Source: Tsukamurella sp040611135 (GTDB lineage: Bacteria > Actinomycetota > Actinomycetes > Mycobacteriales > Mycobacteriaceae). From it: a stretch of DNA of 64,000 bases. The notes beneath the pieces are model-generated. The model saw only the letters and a list, made by a program, of their open reading frames with translations, had not been told where the DNA came from and made no database searches. The DNA lies in NCBI RefSeq assembly GCF_040611135.1, contig NZ_JBEXNL010000001.1, positions 310,001-374,000 on the forward strand, in the 5' to 3' direction. A program made the translations under genes and the position numbers. Positions within the stretch are counted from its first letter, which is position 1, and every line of letters begins with the position of its first letter. This document shows positions 35,132 through 43,382 of the stretch, one piece after another.

Positions 35132-35884
35132 ATGACCGGCGCGATCGACCGGGTCGAGGCGATGCTCGACCCCACCCGGCTCGGCCGCGAGCCGGACCGC
35201 ACCCACGGCTACCTCGACGTGCTCGCGCCCGAGAGCGCGAAGCCGACGGGGCTGAGCAACGCACTCATGCACAACCCGGCACTGGCCGCTGTCTACGAGA
35301 AGGCGTGGCGGCCGGCGTTCACCCGGTTGTTCAGCCTCGGCGGCTCCGGCACGCTGAGCCGGCAGGACCTGCTGCTCGAGGACCTCACGGGGCGCGGCGA
35401 CCAGAAGATCCTCGACGTGGCCTGCGGTCCGGGCCTGTACACGAAACCGTTGGCGCGCAAGCTCAGCGGCGACGGCGTGGTCGTCGGCCTGGACGTCTCC
35501 GACGCGATGCTGCAGCGCGCCGTTCGCGACAACGCGGGCGATCGCGTCGTCTACGTCCGGGCCAGCGCCCTCGAGCTGCCCTTTCCCGATGGCGCCTTCG
35601 ACACCGTCGTCTGTCTGGCCGCGCTGTACCTGATCCCGGCACCCCGGCTCGCGGTCCGCGAGATCTGCCGGGTGACGAAGCCGGGCGGCCGGGTGGCGCT
35701 GTTCACGTCGCTGCAGACGCCGCTCACGTCCGTCCTCGGTTCGTCGACCGCGGAGCGGGTCTCCGGTTTCCGCTGGTTCGGCAAGGACGAGATCACCGGC
35801 TGGCTGCGCGAGTACGGGCTCGTCGACGTGCAGCAGACCGTCAGCGGGCAGGGGCAGTTCGTGACGGCCAGAAAGCCTGCCTGA
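35132..35884 (+). CDS. Class I SAM-dependent methyltransferase
   Basis: About 250 residues. The SAM motif I is ILDVACGPGLYTKPLA, followed by GLDVSDAMLQRA, ASALELPFPDGAFDTVVC and a post-motif LYLIPAPRLAVREICRVTKPGG. It belongs to the UbiE/COQ5-like small-molecule group. ATG 35132 is preceded by TAGCGT and 7 nt; GTG 35123 is an alternative. In mycobacteria, mycolate methyltransferases (umaA, pcaA) stand here, but this protein has no mycolate-synthase signature. Confidence 0.85.
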   Translation: MTGAIDRVEAMLDPTRLGREPDRTHGYLDVLAPESAKPTGLSNALMHNPALAAVYEKAWRPAFTRLFSLGGSGTLSRQDLLLEDLTGRGDQKILDVACGPGLYTKPLARKLSGDGVVVGLDVSDAMLQRAVRDNAGDRVVYVRASALELPFPDGAFDTVVCLAALYLIPAPRLAVREICRVTKPGGRVALFTSLQTPLTSVLGSSTAERVSGFRWFGKDEITGWLREYGLVDVQQTVSGQGQFVTARKPA

Positions 35885-35948
35885 CTGCGCGAGGACGCGG
35901 ACGCGCCGGATTCTGGGATACGTCGGACGTGCGTCGTACCATCGATGC

Positions 35949-36233
35949 ATGGGCGAGTACGTGGCGGTGGAACGGTCCGGTCCGGCGATCCGGGATGCCC
36001 TCGCAGTTGTGGCTCCGGAGGAACTTCCCGAATTCGAAGCACAGTTCCGCATCGCCCTCGCGGAGGCCGACGACGACTTCGACCTCTCCCGGGTCGAGCG
36101 CGTGGTGAACCGGTGGTGGGGCGTCGCGCATCTGCGACTCAACCCCCCGACGGATGACGAGCGAGCGATCATCGAGCAGGTCGCACGCGGCGACTTCGCC
36201 GGTCTCGCGACTTCACCGCAGAGTGCCGGGTAG
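35949..36233 (+). CDS. DUF6247-like putative antitoxin
   Basis: A 94-residue acidic protein (EELPEFEAQFRIALAEADDDFDLSRVERVVNRWWGVAHLRLNPPTDDE). It resembles the DUF6247 family found upstream of RelE/ParE-like genes in actinobacteria. TACCAT stands 6 nt before ATG 35949. Its stop touches the start of the next gene (TAGATG). The antitoxin role is inferred from size, pairing and neighbour. Confidence 0.65.
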   Translation: MGEYVAVERSGPAIRDALAVVAPEELPEFEAQFRIALAEADDDFDLSRVERVVNRWWGVAHLRLNPPTDDERAIIEQVARGDFAGLATSPQSAG

Positions 36234-36476
36234 ATGGCGCTCTACTCGCCGGTGTGGATGGAGATCGCGAGGGTCCAATACGCCGAGCTCCCGGACGACC
36301 TGAAGGAGTCCTTCGATGCCGTGTTCGCTGCGATTCTCGACGATCCGAAGGGCGGTGGGAGCTACGACAAGTCCACCGACCAGTGGACCGCCGTATTCGG
36401 CGACGGGCGCGGATTGCTGACGTACGCGGTCAACGATGACTTCGTGAAGGTGATCGTCTTGAGGATCGTCAGCTGA
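36234..36476 (+). CDS. RelE/ParE-like putative toxin
   Basis: An 80-residue protein with the outline of a RelE/ParE toxin: a short N-terminal strand, two helices (IARVQYAELPDDLKESFDAVFAAILDDP) and a C-terminal sheet (LTYAVNDDFVKVIVLRIVS). It begins directly after the stop of the DUF6247-like gene. I cannot see a confident catalytic residue set, so whether it cleaves mRNA or blocks gyrase is open. Confidence 0.6.
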   Translation: MALYSPVWMEIARVQYAELPDDLKESFDAVFAAILDDPKGGGSYDKSTDQWTAVFGDGRGLLTYAVNDDFVKVIVLRIVS

Positions 36477-36480
36477 GCCA

Positions 36481-37365
36481 TCAGGCCGGGGGATAGGTCG
36501 CGAGGAGCGCGGCGCGGACCGGATCGGTGGTGTGCGGCAGCCACAGCGCCTGCACCGGGACCTGCGGGGCATCGTCGAGCTCGAGGACCGTGACCCGGCC
36601 CCCGAACCGCTCCCCGGGCGGACCGGTCACGAACGCCGCGGCGTGCGGCGCGGCGAGCACCGCCGTCGCCGGCGGCGTGCCCTGCACGTGGTTGATCAGC
36701 AGGTCCGGCTCGAAGCCGGCCCGACGGCACTGCGCGACCAGGAAGTCCGTGTAGAACGAGGCGTGCGGCGGCGCCCACACCACGATCGGCGACGCCGCCA
36801 GCTCGGCCAGCGCGAGGCGCTCGCGGCCGGCCAGCTCGTGGTCGCGATGCAGGGCGACCCGCAGCGGGTGATAGACGAGCGTCCCTCCCGCCACCTGGTC
36901 CGGTAGCGCTGCGCCGCGCCGGAGCACCAGGTCGACGGTGCCCTCTCGCAGCTCGGCCACCATCGCCGCCGGGAACAGCTCGCGCACCGTGATCGACGGC
37001 GGATCATCCTGTGCGATCAGCGGTTCCAGGATCTCGTAGGCCTCGTCGGCGGTCACCGCGGGGCTGCGGCCGACCACGAACGGCGGCCGGCGCTGCGCCC
37101 CCGCGTCCCGGGTGCGCGCCGCGAGCAGGCGGGCACCGGACAGGAGGGACGGCGCACCGTCGTACAGGGTACGGGCCGCGGCGGTGGGGGCGAGGCGGCG
37201 CCCGGAGCGCGTGAACAGCGGCGTGCCGAGCTCGCGCTCGAGCTGGCGGAGCGCGGCGGAGAGCGCCTGCTGACTCAGGTGCAGACGGGCGGCCGCAGCG
37301 GCGAGCGAGGGCTCCTCCATCGCGGCGACGAACTGCTCCAGGCGGCGGAGGTCGGGCGTGGTCAC
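36481..37365 (-). CDS. LysR family transcriptional regulator
   Basis: A 294-residue LysR protein with N-terminal helix-turn-helix LRRLEQFVAAMEEPSLAAAAARLHLSQQALSAALRQLE and a typical effector-binding domain. GTG 37365 is preceded by TAGACT plus 6 nt. It is divergent from an SDR gene across an inverted repeat that overlaps its own -10 hexamer, so it very likely regulates both. Confidence 0.92.
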   Translation of the reverse strand: MTTPDLRRLEQFVAAMEEPSLAAAAARLHLSQQALSAALRQLERELGTPLFTRSGRRLAPTAAARTLYDGAPSLLSGARLLAARTRDAGAQRRPPFVVGRSPAVTADEAYEILEPLIAQDDPPSITVRELFPAAMVAELREGTVDLVLRRGAALPDQVAGGTLVYHPLRVALHRDHELAGRERLALAELAASPIVVWAPPHASFYTDFLVAQCRRAGFEPDLLINHVQGTPPATAVLAAPHAAAFVTGPPGERFGGRVTVLELDDAPQVPVQALWLPHTTDPVRAALLATYPPA

Positions 37366-37374
37366 CGGGCCAGT

Positions 37375-37401
37375 CTATTCACAAACAATAGTGGTGAATA
37401 G
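37375..37401. promoter_or_regulatory. LysR operator (inverted repeat)
   Basis: CTATTCAC-N11-GTGAATAG is a perfect 8-bp inverted repeat of the T-N11-A type bound by LysR proteins. It overlaps the -10 of the LysR gene (37372-37377) and lies 85 bp before the SDR start. Confidence 0.75.
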
Positions 37402-37485
37402 TCCGATAACATTCGATTGTCGGTTGTCGTTTCCGTGTCTACGTTGGGTGCTGCACACACGGATGCGGACAACGAGGGAGAAGAC

Positions 37486-38235
37486 ATGACGAAGCTCGCA
37501 GGGAAGACGGCGGTCGTCGCCGGTGGCGGTAAGAACCTCGGTGGCCTGGTCAGTCGCCATCTCGCCGGCCTCGGCGCGAACGTCGTGGTGCACTACAACA
37601 GCCCGTCGTCGCAGGCGCAGGCGCAGGAGACCGCGGCCGCCGTGGAGGCCGCGGGCGGGCGGGCCCTGCTGTTCCAGGGCGACCTGACGGCACCGTCGAC
37701 CGTGACCGAGCTGTTCGACGCGGCCGTGGCCGAGTTCGGCGGCGTCGACGTGGCGGTGAACACGGTCGGCAAGGTGCTGCGCAAGCCGATCCTGGAAACC
37801 TCTGAGGCCGAGTACGACTCCATGCTGGACATCAACGCCAAGGCCGCCTACTTCTTCATCAAGGAGGCCGGTCGCACGCTGAACGACGACGGCATGCTCA
37901 TCACCATCGTCACGGCGCTGCTCGGCGCCTTCACCGACGGCTACTCCACCTACGCGGGCGGCAAGTCGCCCGTCGAGCACTTCAACCGCGCCGCGGCCAA
38001 GGAGTTCGCGGGCCGCGGGATCACCGTCAACGCCATCGCGCCCGGGCCCATGGACACGCCCTTCTTCTACGGCCAGGAGACGCCCGAGCGCGTCGAATTC
38101 CACAAGTCGCAGGGCATGGGCGGTCGCTTGACCCTCATCGAGGACATCGCCCCGATCGTCGACTTCCTCGCGACCGACGGGCACTGGATCACGGGCCAGA
38201 CGCTGTTCGCCAACGGCGGCTACACCACCCGCTGA
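37486..38235 (+). CDS. Short-chain dehydrogenase/reductase
   Basis: A 249-residue SDR. The cofactor motif is VVAGGGKNLGGLVSRHLA, then VAVNTVGKVL, active-site YSTYAGGKSPVEHF and IAPGPMDTPFFYG, ending GHWITGQTLFANGG. The GKNLGG and NTVG variants resemble 3-oxoacyl-ACP reductase-like oxidoreductases. ATG 37486 has GGGAG upstream. Control by the divergent LysR is likely; the substrate is unknown. Confidence 0.88.
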   Translation: MTKLAGKTAVVAGGGKNLGGLVSRHLAGLGANVVVHYNSPSSQAQAQETAAAVEAAGGRALLFQGDLTAPSTVTELFDAAVAEFGGVDVAVNTVGKVLRKPILETSEAEYDSMLDINAKAAYFFIKEAGRTLNDDGMLITIVTALLGAFTDGYSTYAGGKSPVEHFNRAAAKEFAGRGITVNAIAPGPMDTPFFYGQETPERVEFHKSQGMGGRLTLIEDIAPIVDFLATDGHWITGQTLFANGGYTTR

Positions 38236-38309
38236 ACCGGGCGGGCGGAGGGCGTTCGGCGCGCCTACGATGAGCTTCGTTCCGTGGGGTTGCGACGAGG
38301 GAGACGCGA

Positions 38310-39539
38310 GTGAGTGAAGCACCGCCGGCGATGCGCCGCAGATTGATCCCGATGTCCGGGCGCGACCCGCACGAGGAGGGTCGGACGGCCACCACGCTGG
38401 AATTGCTCTTCGACCTCACCTTCGTGGTGGTCTTCTCCCTCGCGGGCGTGCAGCTGGCCGACGCGCTCGCAGAGGCGCACTACCTGGCTGCCTTCCTCGG
38501 CTTCGGCTTGTGCGCGTTCGCCGCGATCTGGGCGTGGATCAACTTCACGTGGATGGCCTCCGCGTTCGACACGGACGACTGGCTGTTCCGGATCGTCACC
38601 GCGCTGCAGATGATCGGCGTCTGCATCATGGGCCTCGGCGTGGAGCCCTTCTTCGCGTCGGTCGCCGCCCACGAGCAGCCGAACAACACGGTGCTCGTGA
38701 TCGGTTACGTGGTGATGCGCGTCGCGCTGCTCGCGCAGTGGACCCGCGCGGCGGTCTCCTCGCCGCGGTACCGCACGGCCGCGATCACCTACATCATCGC
38801 GATCACGCTCGCGCAGATCGGTTGGGTGTTCAGCGCTTTCGCGCCGCTGACGCTCACCCAGTTCCTGCTCATCGGCGTGGTCCTGTTCGTCATGGAGCTC
38901 GGTGGGCCGTACATCGCCGAACATCGACAGCGGACACCGTGGAACCCGCACCACATCGCCGAGCGCTACGGCCTGCTCACCATCATCACGCTCGGCGAGG
39001 GCGTGGTCGGCACCGTCGTCGCCCTGCAGGCACTTCTCAAGGCCCAGGGCTGGAGCCCCGACATCGCCGTGCTCGGTATCGCGGCGATGGTGCTCAACCT
39101 GTCGCTCTGGTGGATCTACTTCTCGATCCCGGTGGGGGAGGCGCTCGTTCGTACGCCGAGCAAGTGTTTCGCGTGGGGCTACGGCCACATCGTCATCTTC
39201 ATGGGCGTCGCGGCGTTCGGCGCAGGGTTGCACGTCGAGGCGCTCGGCATCTCGCACGAGGCGCACGTGAGCAACGTGGTGGTCTCGACGGCGTTCGTCG
39301 TGCCGCTGGCGGTCGCGGTCCTCGGGATCGGCGTCATGGACGCCTACCTCACCGGCTTCGACGGCCACCGCGCCCTCGCGGTGTGCGTCACCCTCGCCCT
39401 GCTGGGCGCAGGCGTCGCGGCCGTGGCCGCGGGTGCCACGCCGCTCGCCGCCCTGGTGTGGAGCGCGATCGCCCTGCTGGTGCAGGTCGTCGTCGAGGAG
39501 TTGTGGTCCGGCAAGCGCCGGGCCGCCCGCCTCGCGTAG
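38310..39539 (+). CDS. Low-temperature-requirement protein A (LtrA) family membrane protein
   Basis: A 409-residue polytopic membrane protein with about eleven hydrophobic helices. The family start RTATTLELLFDLTFVVVFSLAG and the central ERYGLLTIITLGEGVVGTV are characteristic of LtrA. The biochemical role of the family is not established. GTG 38310 follows GGGAGACGC. It ends at the intergenic repeat copy B. Confidence 0.88.
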   Translation: MSEAPPAMRRRLIPMSGRDPHEEGRTATTLELLFDLTFVVVFSLAGVQLADALAEAHYLAAFLGFGLCAFAAIWAWINFTWMASAFDTDDWLFRIVTALQMIGVCIMGLGVEPFFASVAAHEQPNNTVLVIGYVVMRVALLAQWTRAAVSSPRYRTAAITYIIAITLAQIGWVFSAFAPLTLTQFLLIGVVLFVMELGGPYIAEHRQRTPWNPHHIAERYGLLTIITLGEGVVGTVVALQALLKAQGWSPDIAVLGIAAMVLNLSLWWIYFSIPVGEALVRTPSKCFAWGYGHIVIFMGVAAFGAGLHVEALGISHEAHVSNVVVSTAFVVPLAVAVLGIGVMDAYLTGFDGHRALAVCVTLALLGAGVAAVAAGATPLAALVWSAIALLVQVVVEELWSGKRRAARLA

Positions 39540-39619
39540 CCCGACGGTGCCGGGGCGATGCCGGCCGTGACATCGGGGTCGCGGGGCGCGGGGAGGTGAC
39601 CATGTCACGTCGGTGAGCG

Positions 39620-39911
39620 ATGCGTGCCATGCATACCGCTATCGACGCAGGTCAGCTACGGTTTCCGAGGCTATGGCTATGCGTCCCGTGCATATCCTGC
39701 CTCGGTGCCAGGACCCATCCAGACACCGTGGCCTGCGCGGATCCCGACAGGCGGCAGCCGCCGCGCCGTCGTCCCCCGCGCCGCACCGTCGTCCCCCGGG
39801 CCGCGCCGTCGTCCCCCGGGCCGCGCCGATCCGCGGCTCCGGCGTTCGAGCCCCCAACAGACGCCGCGCTTCCGGTGGGGGCTCGGTTGTCCCCCGCGCG
39901 GCGTTTCGTCC
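39620..39911 (+). repeat. Intergenic structured repeat, copy B
   Basis: This occupies the convergent gap 39540-39987. Module 1 is ATGCGTgccATGCAT (39620-39634), GCAGGTCAG (39647-39655) and ATGCGTcccGTGCAT (39679-39693). Module 2 has GCCGATCCGCGG (39825-39836), the inverted pair GAGCCCCC/GGGGGCTC (39848-39855, 39877-39884) and CCCCCGCGCGGCGTT (39891-39905). Spacing between the two conserved blocks of module 2 is 66 bp, exactly as in copy A. Confidence 0.8.
39768..39827 (+). repeat. Three 20-bp tandem repeats inside copy B
   Basis: Units GTCGTCCCCCGSGCCGCRCC start at 39768, 39788 and 39808; the last two are identical. They account for the extra length between the two modules compared with copy A. 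Confidence 0.85.
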
Positions 39912-39987
39912 CCCACCCCGGCCCTACCCGGCGCCCGGCACCGTCGGCGCGGGCGGGCGGGCACCGTCGGACCGGTGGGCGGGACGG

Positions 39988-40842
39988 TCAGGCCTCGGCG
40001 AGGCGGGCCTTCTCGTGCTCGACGTCGAAATCGGCGGGCGGCCAGTCCAGTCCGAGGCCTTCGAGGGCCTCGATCAGCAGCTCGGTGATCGCGAGCCGGG
40101 AGAACCACTTGCGGTCGGCGGGGATGACGTGCCAGGGGGCACCGTCGACGCTGGTGCGGTCGAGCATGGCCTGGTAGGCCTCCTGGTACTTCGGCCAGTA
40201 GCCGCGCTCGTCGATGTCGGCGGGGTTGTACTTCCAGTACTTGTCGGGACGGTCCAGTCGCTCCTGCAGTCGCTTCTTCTGCTCGTCCAGCGACACGAAC
40301 ATCGCGGCCTTGACCACGGTGACGCCCGACGCGACCAGGTCCTCCTCGAAGCTGTTGATGATCCCGTAGCGCGGCTCCCACACCGACTGCGGCACCAGGT
40401 CGTGGACGCGGACCACGAGCACGTCCTCGTAGTGCGAGCGGTCGAAGACGCCGATCTGGCCGCCCTTGGGGACCTGCTGGTGGATGCGCCAGAGGAAGTC
40501 GTGGGCCAGCTCCTCCTCGGTGGGCTTGCCGAACGAGGCCGTCTTGACGCCCTGGGGGTCGACCATGCCGATCACGTGCCGGACGATGCCGCCCTTGCCG
40601 GCCGTGTCCATGCCCTGCAGCACCAGCAGCACCGAGCGGTGATCGCCCGCGCGGCCGTTCGCGTAGAGCAGCTCCTGCAGCTGCGAGAGCCGCTCCCCGC
40701 GCTCGGCGAGGAGCGCCTCGCCCGCCGCCTTGTCACCGTCGAAACCCGGCTTGCCGGAGGTGTCGATGTCCTGCACGAGGCCACCGGGGCGCCACCGCAG
40801 GGCCTCGGAGACGGAACCGGACCAACCGCTCTTCTTCGCCAT
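39988..40842 (-). CDS. Second polyphosphate kinase 2 (class III / PAP-like)
   Basis: A 284-residue polyphosphate:nucleotide phosphotransferase. Walker A is GMDTAGKGGIVRHVIG and the second motif FDRSHYEDVLVVRVHDLVP, the form seen in AMP/ADP-phosphorylating enzymes and unlike the FDRSWYNRGG of the class I gene at 19087. TAGGGT stands 6 nt before ATG 40842, a leaderless-type start. It is divergent from the DUF445 gene, with 49 bp between starts. Confidence 0.92.
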   Translation of the reverse strand: MAKKSGWSGSVSEALRWRPGGLVQDIDTSGKPGFDGDKAAGEALLAERGERLSQLQELLYANGRAGDHRSVLLVLQGMDTAGKGGIVRHVIGMVDPQGVKTASFGKPTEEELAHDFLWRIHQQVPKGGQIGVFDRSHYEDVLVVRVHDLVPQSVWEPRYGIINSFEEDLVASGVTVVKAAMFVSLDEQKKRLQERLDRPDKYWKYNPADIDERGYWPKYQEAYQAMLDRTSVDGAPWHVIPADRKWFSRLAITELLIEALEGLGLDWPPADFDVEHEKARLAEA

Positions 40843-40891
40843 GGGGTCACCCTATCCGTCGGACGTCCGGATCTTCGGGCAAGATCGACTC

Positions 40892-42208
40892 GTGACGGTG
40901 TCATCCCCGGCGGCCACCCCGCTCGCCCCGCAGGCGAGCCCGTTCGGCACGCCCGACGAGCGCAAGCGCCGAGACCTGCGGAAGATGAAGGCGCTGGCCC
41001 TCTCCTTCCTCATCGGCGCGGCCATCATCTACCTCATCTGCGAGTACCTGGACACCAAGGGCGCGCACCTGTCGATCGCCGGGCCGTGGGTCGGGTACGT
41101 CAAGGCCGCGTCCGAGGCGGGCATGGTCGGCGGCCTGGCGGACTGGTTCGCGGTGACCGCGCTGTTCCGGCATCCGCTGGGCCTGCCGATCCCGCACACC
41201 GCGATCATCAAGCGCAAGAAGGACCAGCTGGGCGACGCGCTCGGCGGGTTCGTCGAGAGCAACTTCCTCACCCCCGACGTGATCGCCGACAAGGTGGGCT
41301 CGCTCGAGCTCAGCGGCCGCGTCGCCAACTGGATGGCCGACCCCGACAACTCGCAGAAGCTGGGCGCCGAGGCCGCGAAACTGGTCAAGGTCATGAGCGA
41401 GGTGCTGCGCGACGAGGATGTCGAGGCGGTGCTCAACTCCACCATCATCAAGCGGCTCGCCGAGCCCGAGTGGGGGCCGCCCATCGGGCGGCTCGTCGAG
41501 ACCCTGCTGCAGGAGCAGCGCCAGCTGCCGCTGATCAACCTGCTCGCCGAGCGCGCGCACCACTGGGCCCTGGGCAGCCAGGGCGTCATCGACAAGATCG
41601 TCGACACCGACGGTCCGCAGTGGTCGCCGAAGTTCGTCAACTCGCTGCTGGGGGAGCGCATCTACCGCGAGCTCGTCGAGTTCACCTGGAAGGTGCGCAG
41701 CGACCCCGACCACGAGGTGCGGCACGCCATGAGCACCTTCCTCTGGGACTTCGCCTCCGACCTGCAGCACGACCCCCGGACCATCGCCAAGGTCGAGGAC
41801 GTCAAGGCCGAGCTGATGGGGCGCGAGGAGGTGCGCACCGCGGCGCAGGCGGCGTGGCGCGCCGCCAAGCGGATGATCGAGGCGTCGGTGGACGACCCCG
41901 ATTCGACGCTGCGGGAGAAGTTCAGCGAGTCCGCCGCCCGGTTCGGCGTGCGGCTGCGCGACGATCCGGCGCTGCGCGGGAAGGTCGACTTCTGGGTCGA
42001 TCGCTCGGTGCGGCACCTCGTCGAGAACTACGCGGGGCAGATCACCTCGATCATCACCGACACCGTTGCGCGCTGGGACGCCGACGAAGCGTCGGGGAAG
42101 ATCGAGCTCGCGGTGGGTCGGGACCTGCAGTTCATCCGGATCAACGGCACCGTCGTCGGCGCGCTGGCCGGCCTGGCGATCTACACGATCACTCAACTGT
42201 TCTTCTGA
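40892..42208 (+). CDS. DUF445 family membrane protein (Rv0473-like)
   Basis: A 438-residue protein. An N-terminal membrane helix (ALALSFLIGAAIIYLICEYL, residues about 32-51) is followed by GMVGGLADWFAVTALFRHPLGLPIPHTAIIKRKKDQLG, the DUF445 hallmark, a long helical cytoplasmic part, and a C-terminal membrane helix. GTG 40892 follows CAAGAT by 6 nt. Function is unknown. By position it matches Rv0473 just before the XRE/hbhA pair. Confidence 0.88.
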   Translation: MTVSSPAATPLAPQASPFGTPDERKRRDLRKMKALALSFLIGAAIIYLICEYLDTKGAHLSIAGPWVGYVKAASEAGMVGGLADWFAVTALFRHPLGLPIPHTAIIKRKKDQLGDALGGFVESNFLTPDVIADKVGSLELSGRVANWMADPDNSQKLGAEAAKLVKVMSEVLRDEDVEAVLNSTIIKRLAEPEWGPPIGRLVETLLQEQRQLPLINLLAERAHHWALGSQGVIDKIVDTDGPQWSPKFVNSLLGERIYRELVEFTWKVRSDPDHEVRHAMSTFLWDFASDLQHDPRTIAKVEDVKAELMGREEVRTAAQAAWRAAKRMIEASVDDPDSTLREKFSESAARFGVRLRDDPALRGKVDFWVDRSVRHLVENYAGQITSIITDTVARWDADEASGKIELAVGRDLQFIRINGTVVGALAGLAIYTITQLFF

Positions 42209-42244
42209 CGGCGCGCGGGTCGTGTCAATGATCAGAATCACACT

Positions 42245-42284
42245 GCTAACCAAATGCTTGCAACAGTTAGCACTAGCTGTTAGC
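42245..42284. promoter_or_regulatory. GCTAAC/GTTAGC operator cluster upstream of XRE gene
   Basis: GCTAAC at 42245-42250 is inverted relative to GTTAGC at 42266-42271 and 42279-42284. The sites overlap the probable -10 (TAGCGT, 42281-42286) and lie 33-72 bp before the XRE start, so they are the likely autoregulatory operator of the XRE/hbhA operon. Confidence 0.6.
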
Positions 42285-42316
42285 GTGGTGTCAGCCGCGC
42301 AGACGGGAGGCCGGAC

Positions 42317-42697
42317 ATGACGAGCAATGAAGAGCCCGAAGTGAATTCGGGATCCGACATTGGAGCGTTCATTCGGTCGCAACGTCTTGCGGCGGAGGTG
42401 TCCATCCGGCAACTGGCGGAGAGGGCGGGGGTTTCCAACCCGTATCTCAGCCAGATCGAGCGGGGGCTCCGCCGACCGTCGGCCGACGTGCTGGGGCAGA
42501 TCGCCAAAGCGCTGAGGCTCTCGGCGGAGGTGCTCTACGTGCAGGCCGGGATCCTCGAGGAGCGTCCGGAGTCCCCGGTACGCGACGCTCTGATCGCGGA
42601 CACTGCCATCAACGAGCGGCAGAAGCAGGCCCTACTCGACATCTACGAGAGCTTCCGCCGCGAGAACGAGACCGCATTGAAGGAGAACGTGCCATGA
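42317..42697 (+). CDS. XRE family regulator (Rv0474-like)
   Basis: A 126-residue protein with a helix-turn-helix (FIRSQRLAAEVSIRQLAERAGVSNPYLSQIERGLRRPSADVLGQIAKAL, about residues 17-65) and a short helical tail. ATG 42317 follows GGGAGG. The stop overlaps the hbhA start (ATGA), so regulator and adhesin share a transcript, as Rv0474 and Rv0475 do by position. Confidence 0.92.
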   Translation: MTSNEEPEVNSGSDIGAFIRSQRLAAEVSIRQLAERAGVSNPYLSQIERGLRRPSADVLGQIAKALRLSAEVLYVQAGILEERPESPVRDALIADTAINERQKQALLDIYESFRRENETALKENVP

Positions 42698-43308
42698 CCG
42701 AGCAGAACACCCTCGACGACCTGAAGACCCCCCTGTTCGCCGCCCTCGGCGCCGGTGACTACGCCTACGAGGCCGTGGCCGAGGTCGTCGAGAAGCTGCG
42801 CGCCGCAGCCACCGACGCGTCGAAGGACTTCCAGACCAAGGTCGAGGAGGCCCAGGCGAAGGTCGAGGAGGCCGCCGATTCCGCGCAGGCCAAGCTGACC
42901 GAGGCCAAGGACGGTCTGCCCAAGGACGTCGATGAGCTGCGCGCCAAGTTCACCCCCGAGGAGCTGCGCAAGGTTGCCGCCGCCTACATCCAGGTCGCGA
43001 CCGACATCTACGAGTCGCTCGCCGAGCGCGGCGAGAGCGCCTTCGAGCGCATCAAGTCGGGCTCCGTGATCGAGGACGCCACCGAGCAGGCCACCAAGGC
43101 CTACAACCAGGCCGTCGAGCTGACCGAGTCCTCGCTGGGCCAGGTCGCCTCCGCCACCAAGCAGGTCGGCGAGCGCGCCGCGAAGCTGGTCAACCGTGCC
43201 GGTGACGAGGCCCAGGCCGCCGCCGACAAGGTCGAGGCCACCGTCGAGGAGACCACGGAGAAGGCTGCCGCCGCCGTCAAGAAGGCTGCGCCCAAGGCCG
43301 ACGCCTGA
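42694..43308 (+). CDS. hbhA: Heparin-binding haemagglutinin homologue
   Basis: A 204-residue, mostly coiled-coil protein: a short N-terminal helix (LYAALGAGD-type start, here LFAALGAGDYAYEAVAEVV), a long heptad region to about residue 110, and an Ala/Lys-rich end. In M. tuberculosis the C-terminal tail of KKAAPAK-type repeats binds heparan sulfate. Here the tail is only about 15 residues with five lysines, so heparin binding may be weak. A strong terminator follows. Confidence 0.9.
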   Translation: MTEQNTLDDLKTPLFAALGAGDYAYEAVAEVVEKLRAAATDASKDFQTKVEEAQAKVEEAADSAQAKLTEAKDGLPKDVDELRAKFTPEELRKVAAAYIQVATDIYESLAERGESAFERIKSGSVIEDATEQATKAYNQAVELTESSLGQVASATKQVGERAAKLVNRAGDEAQAAADKVEATVEETTEKAAAAVKKAAPKADA

Positions 43309-43332
43309 TCGTCACACCCCTCAGCTCCACCC

Positions 43333-43365
43333 CGGGCGCCCGGCGGCACTGCCGCCGGGCGCCCG
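43333..43365 (+). terminator. Strong hairpin terminator after hbhA
   Basis: A near-perfect 16-bp stem, CGGGCGCCCGGCGGCA (43333-43348) with TGCCGCCGGGCGCCCG (43350-43365), is followed by ACCTTT. The T-run runs into TAGGCT, the -10 of the next gene. Confidence 0.88.
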
Positions 43366-43382
43366 ACCTTTAGGCTGGTGCC

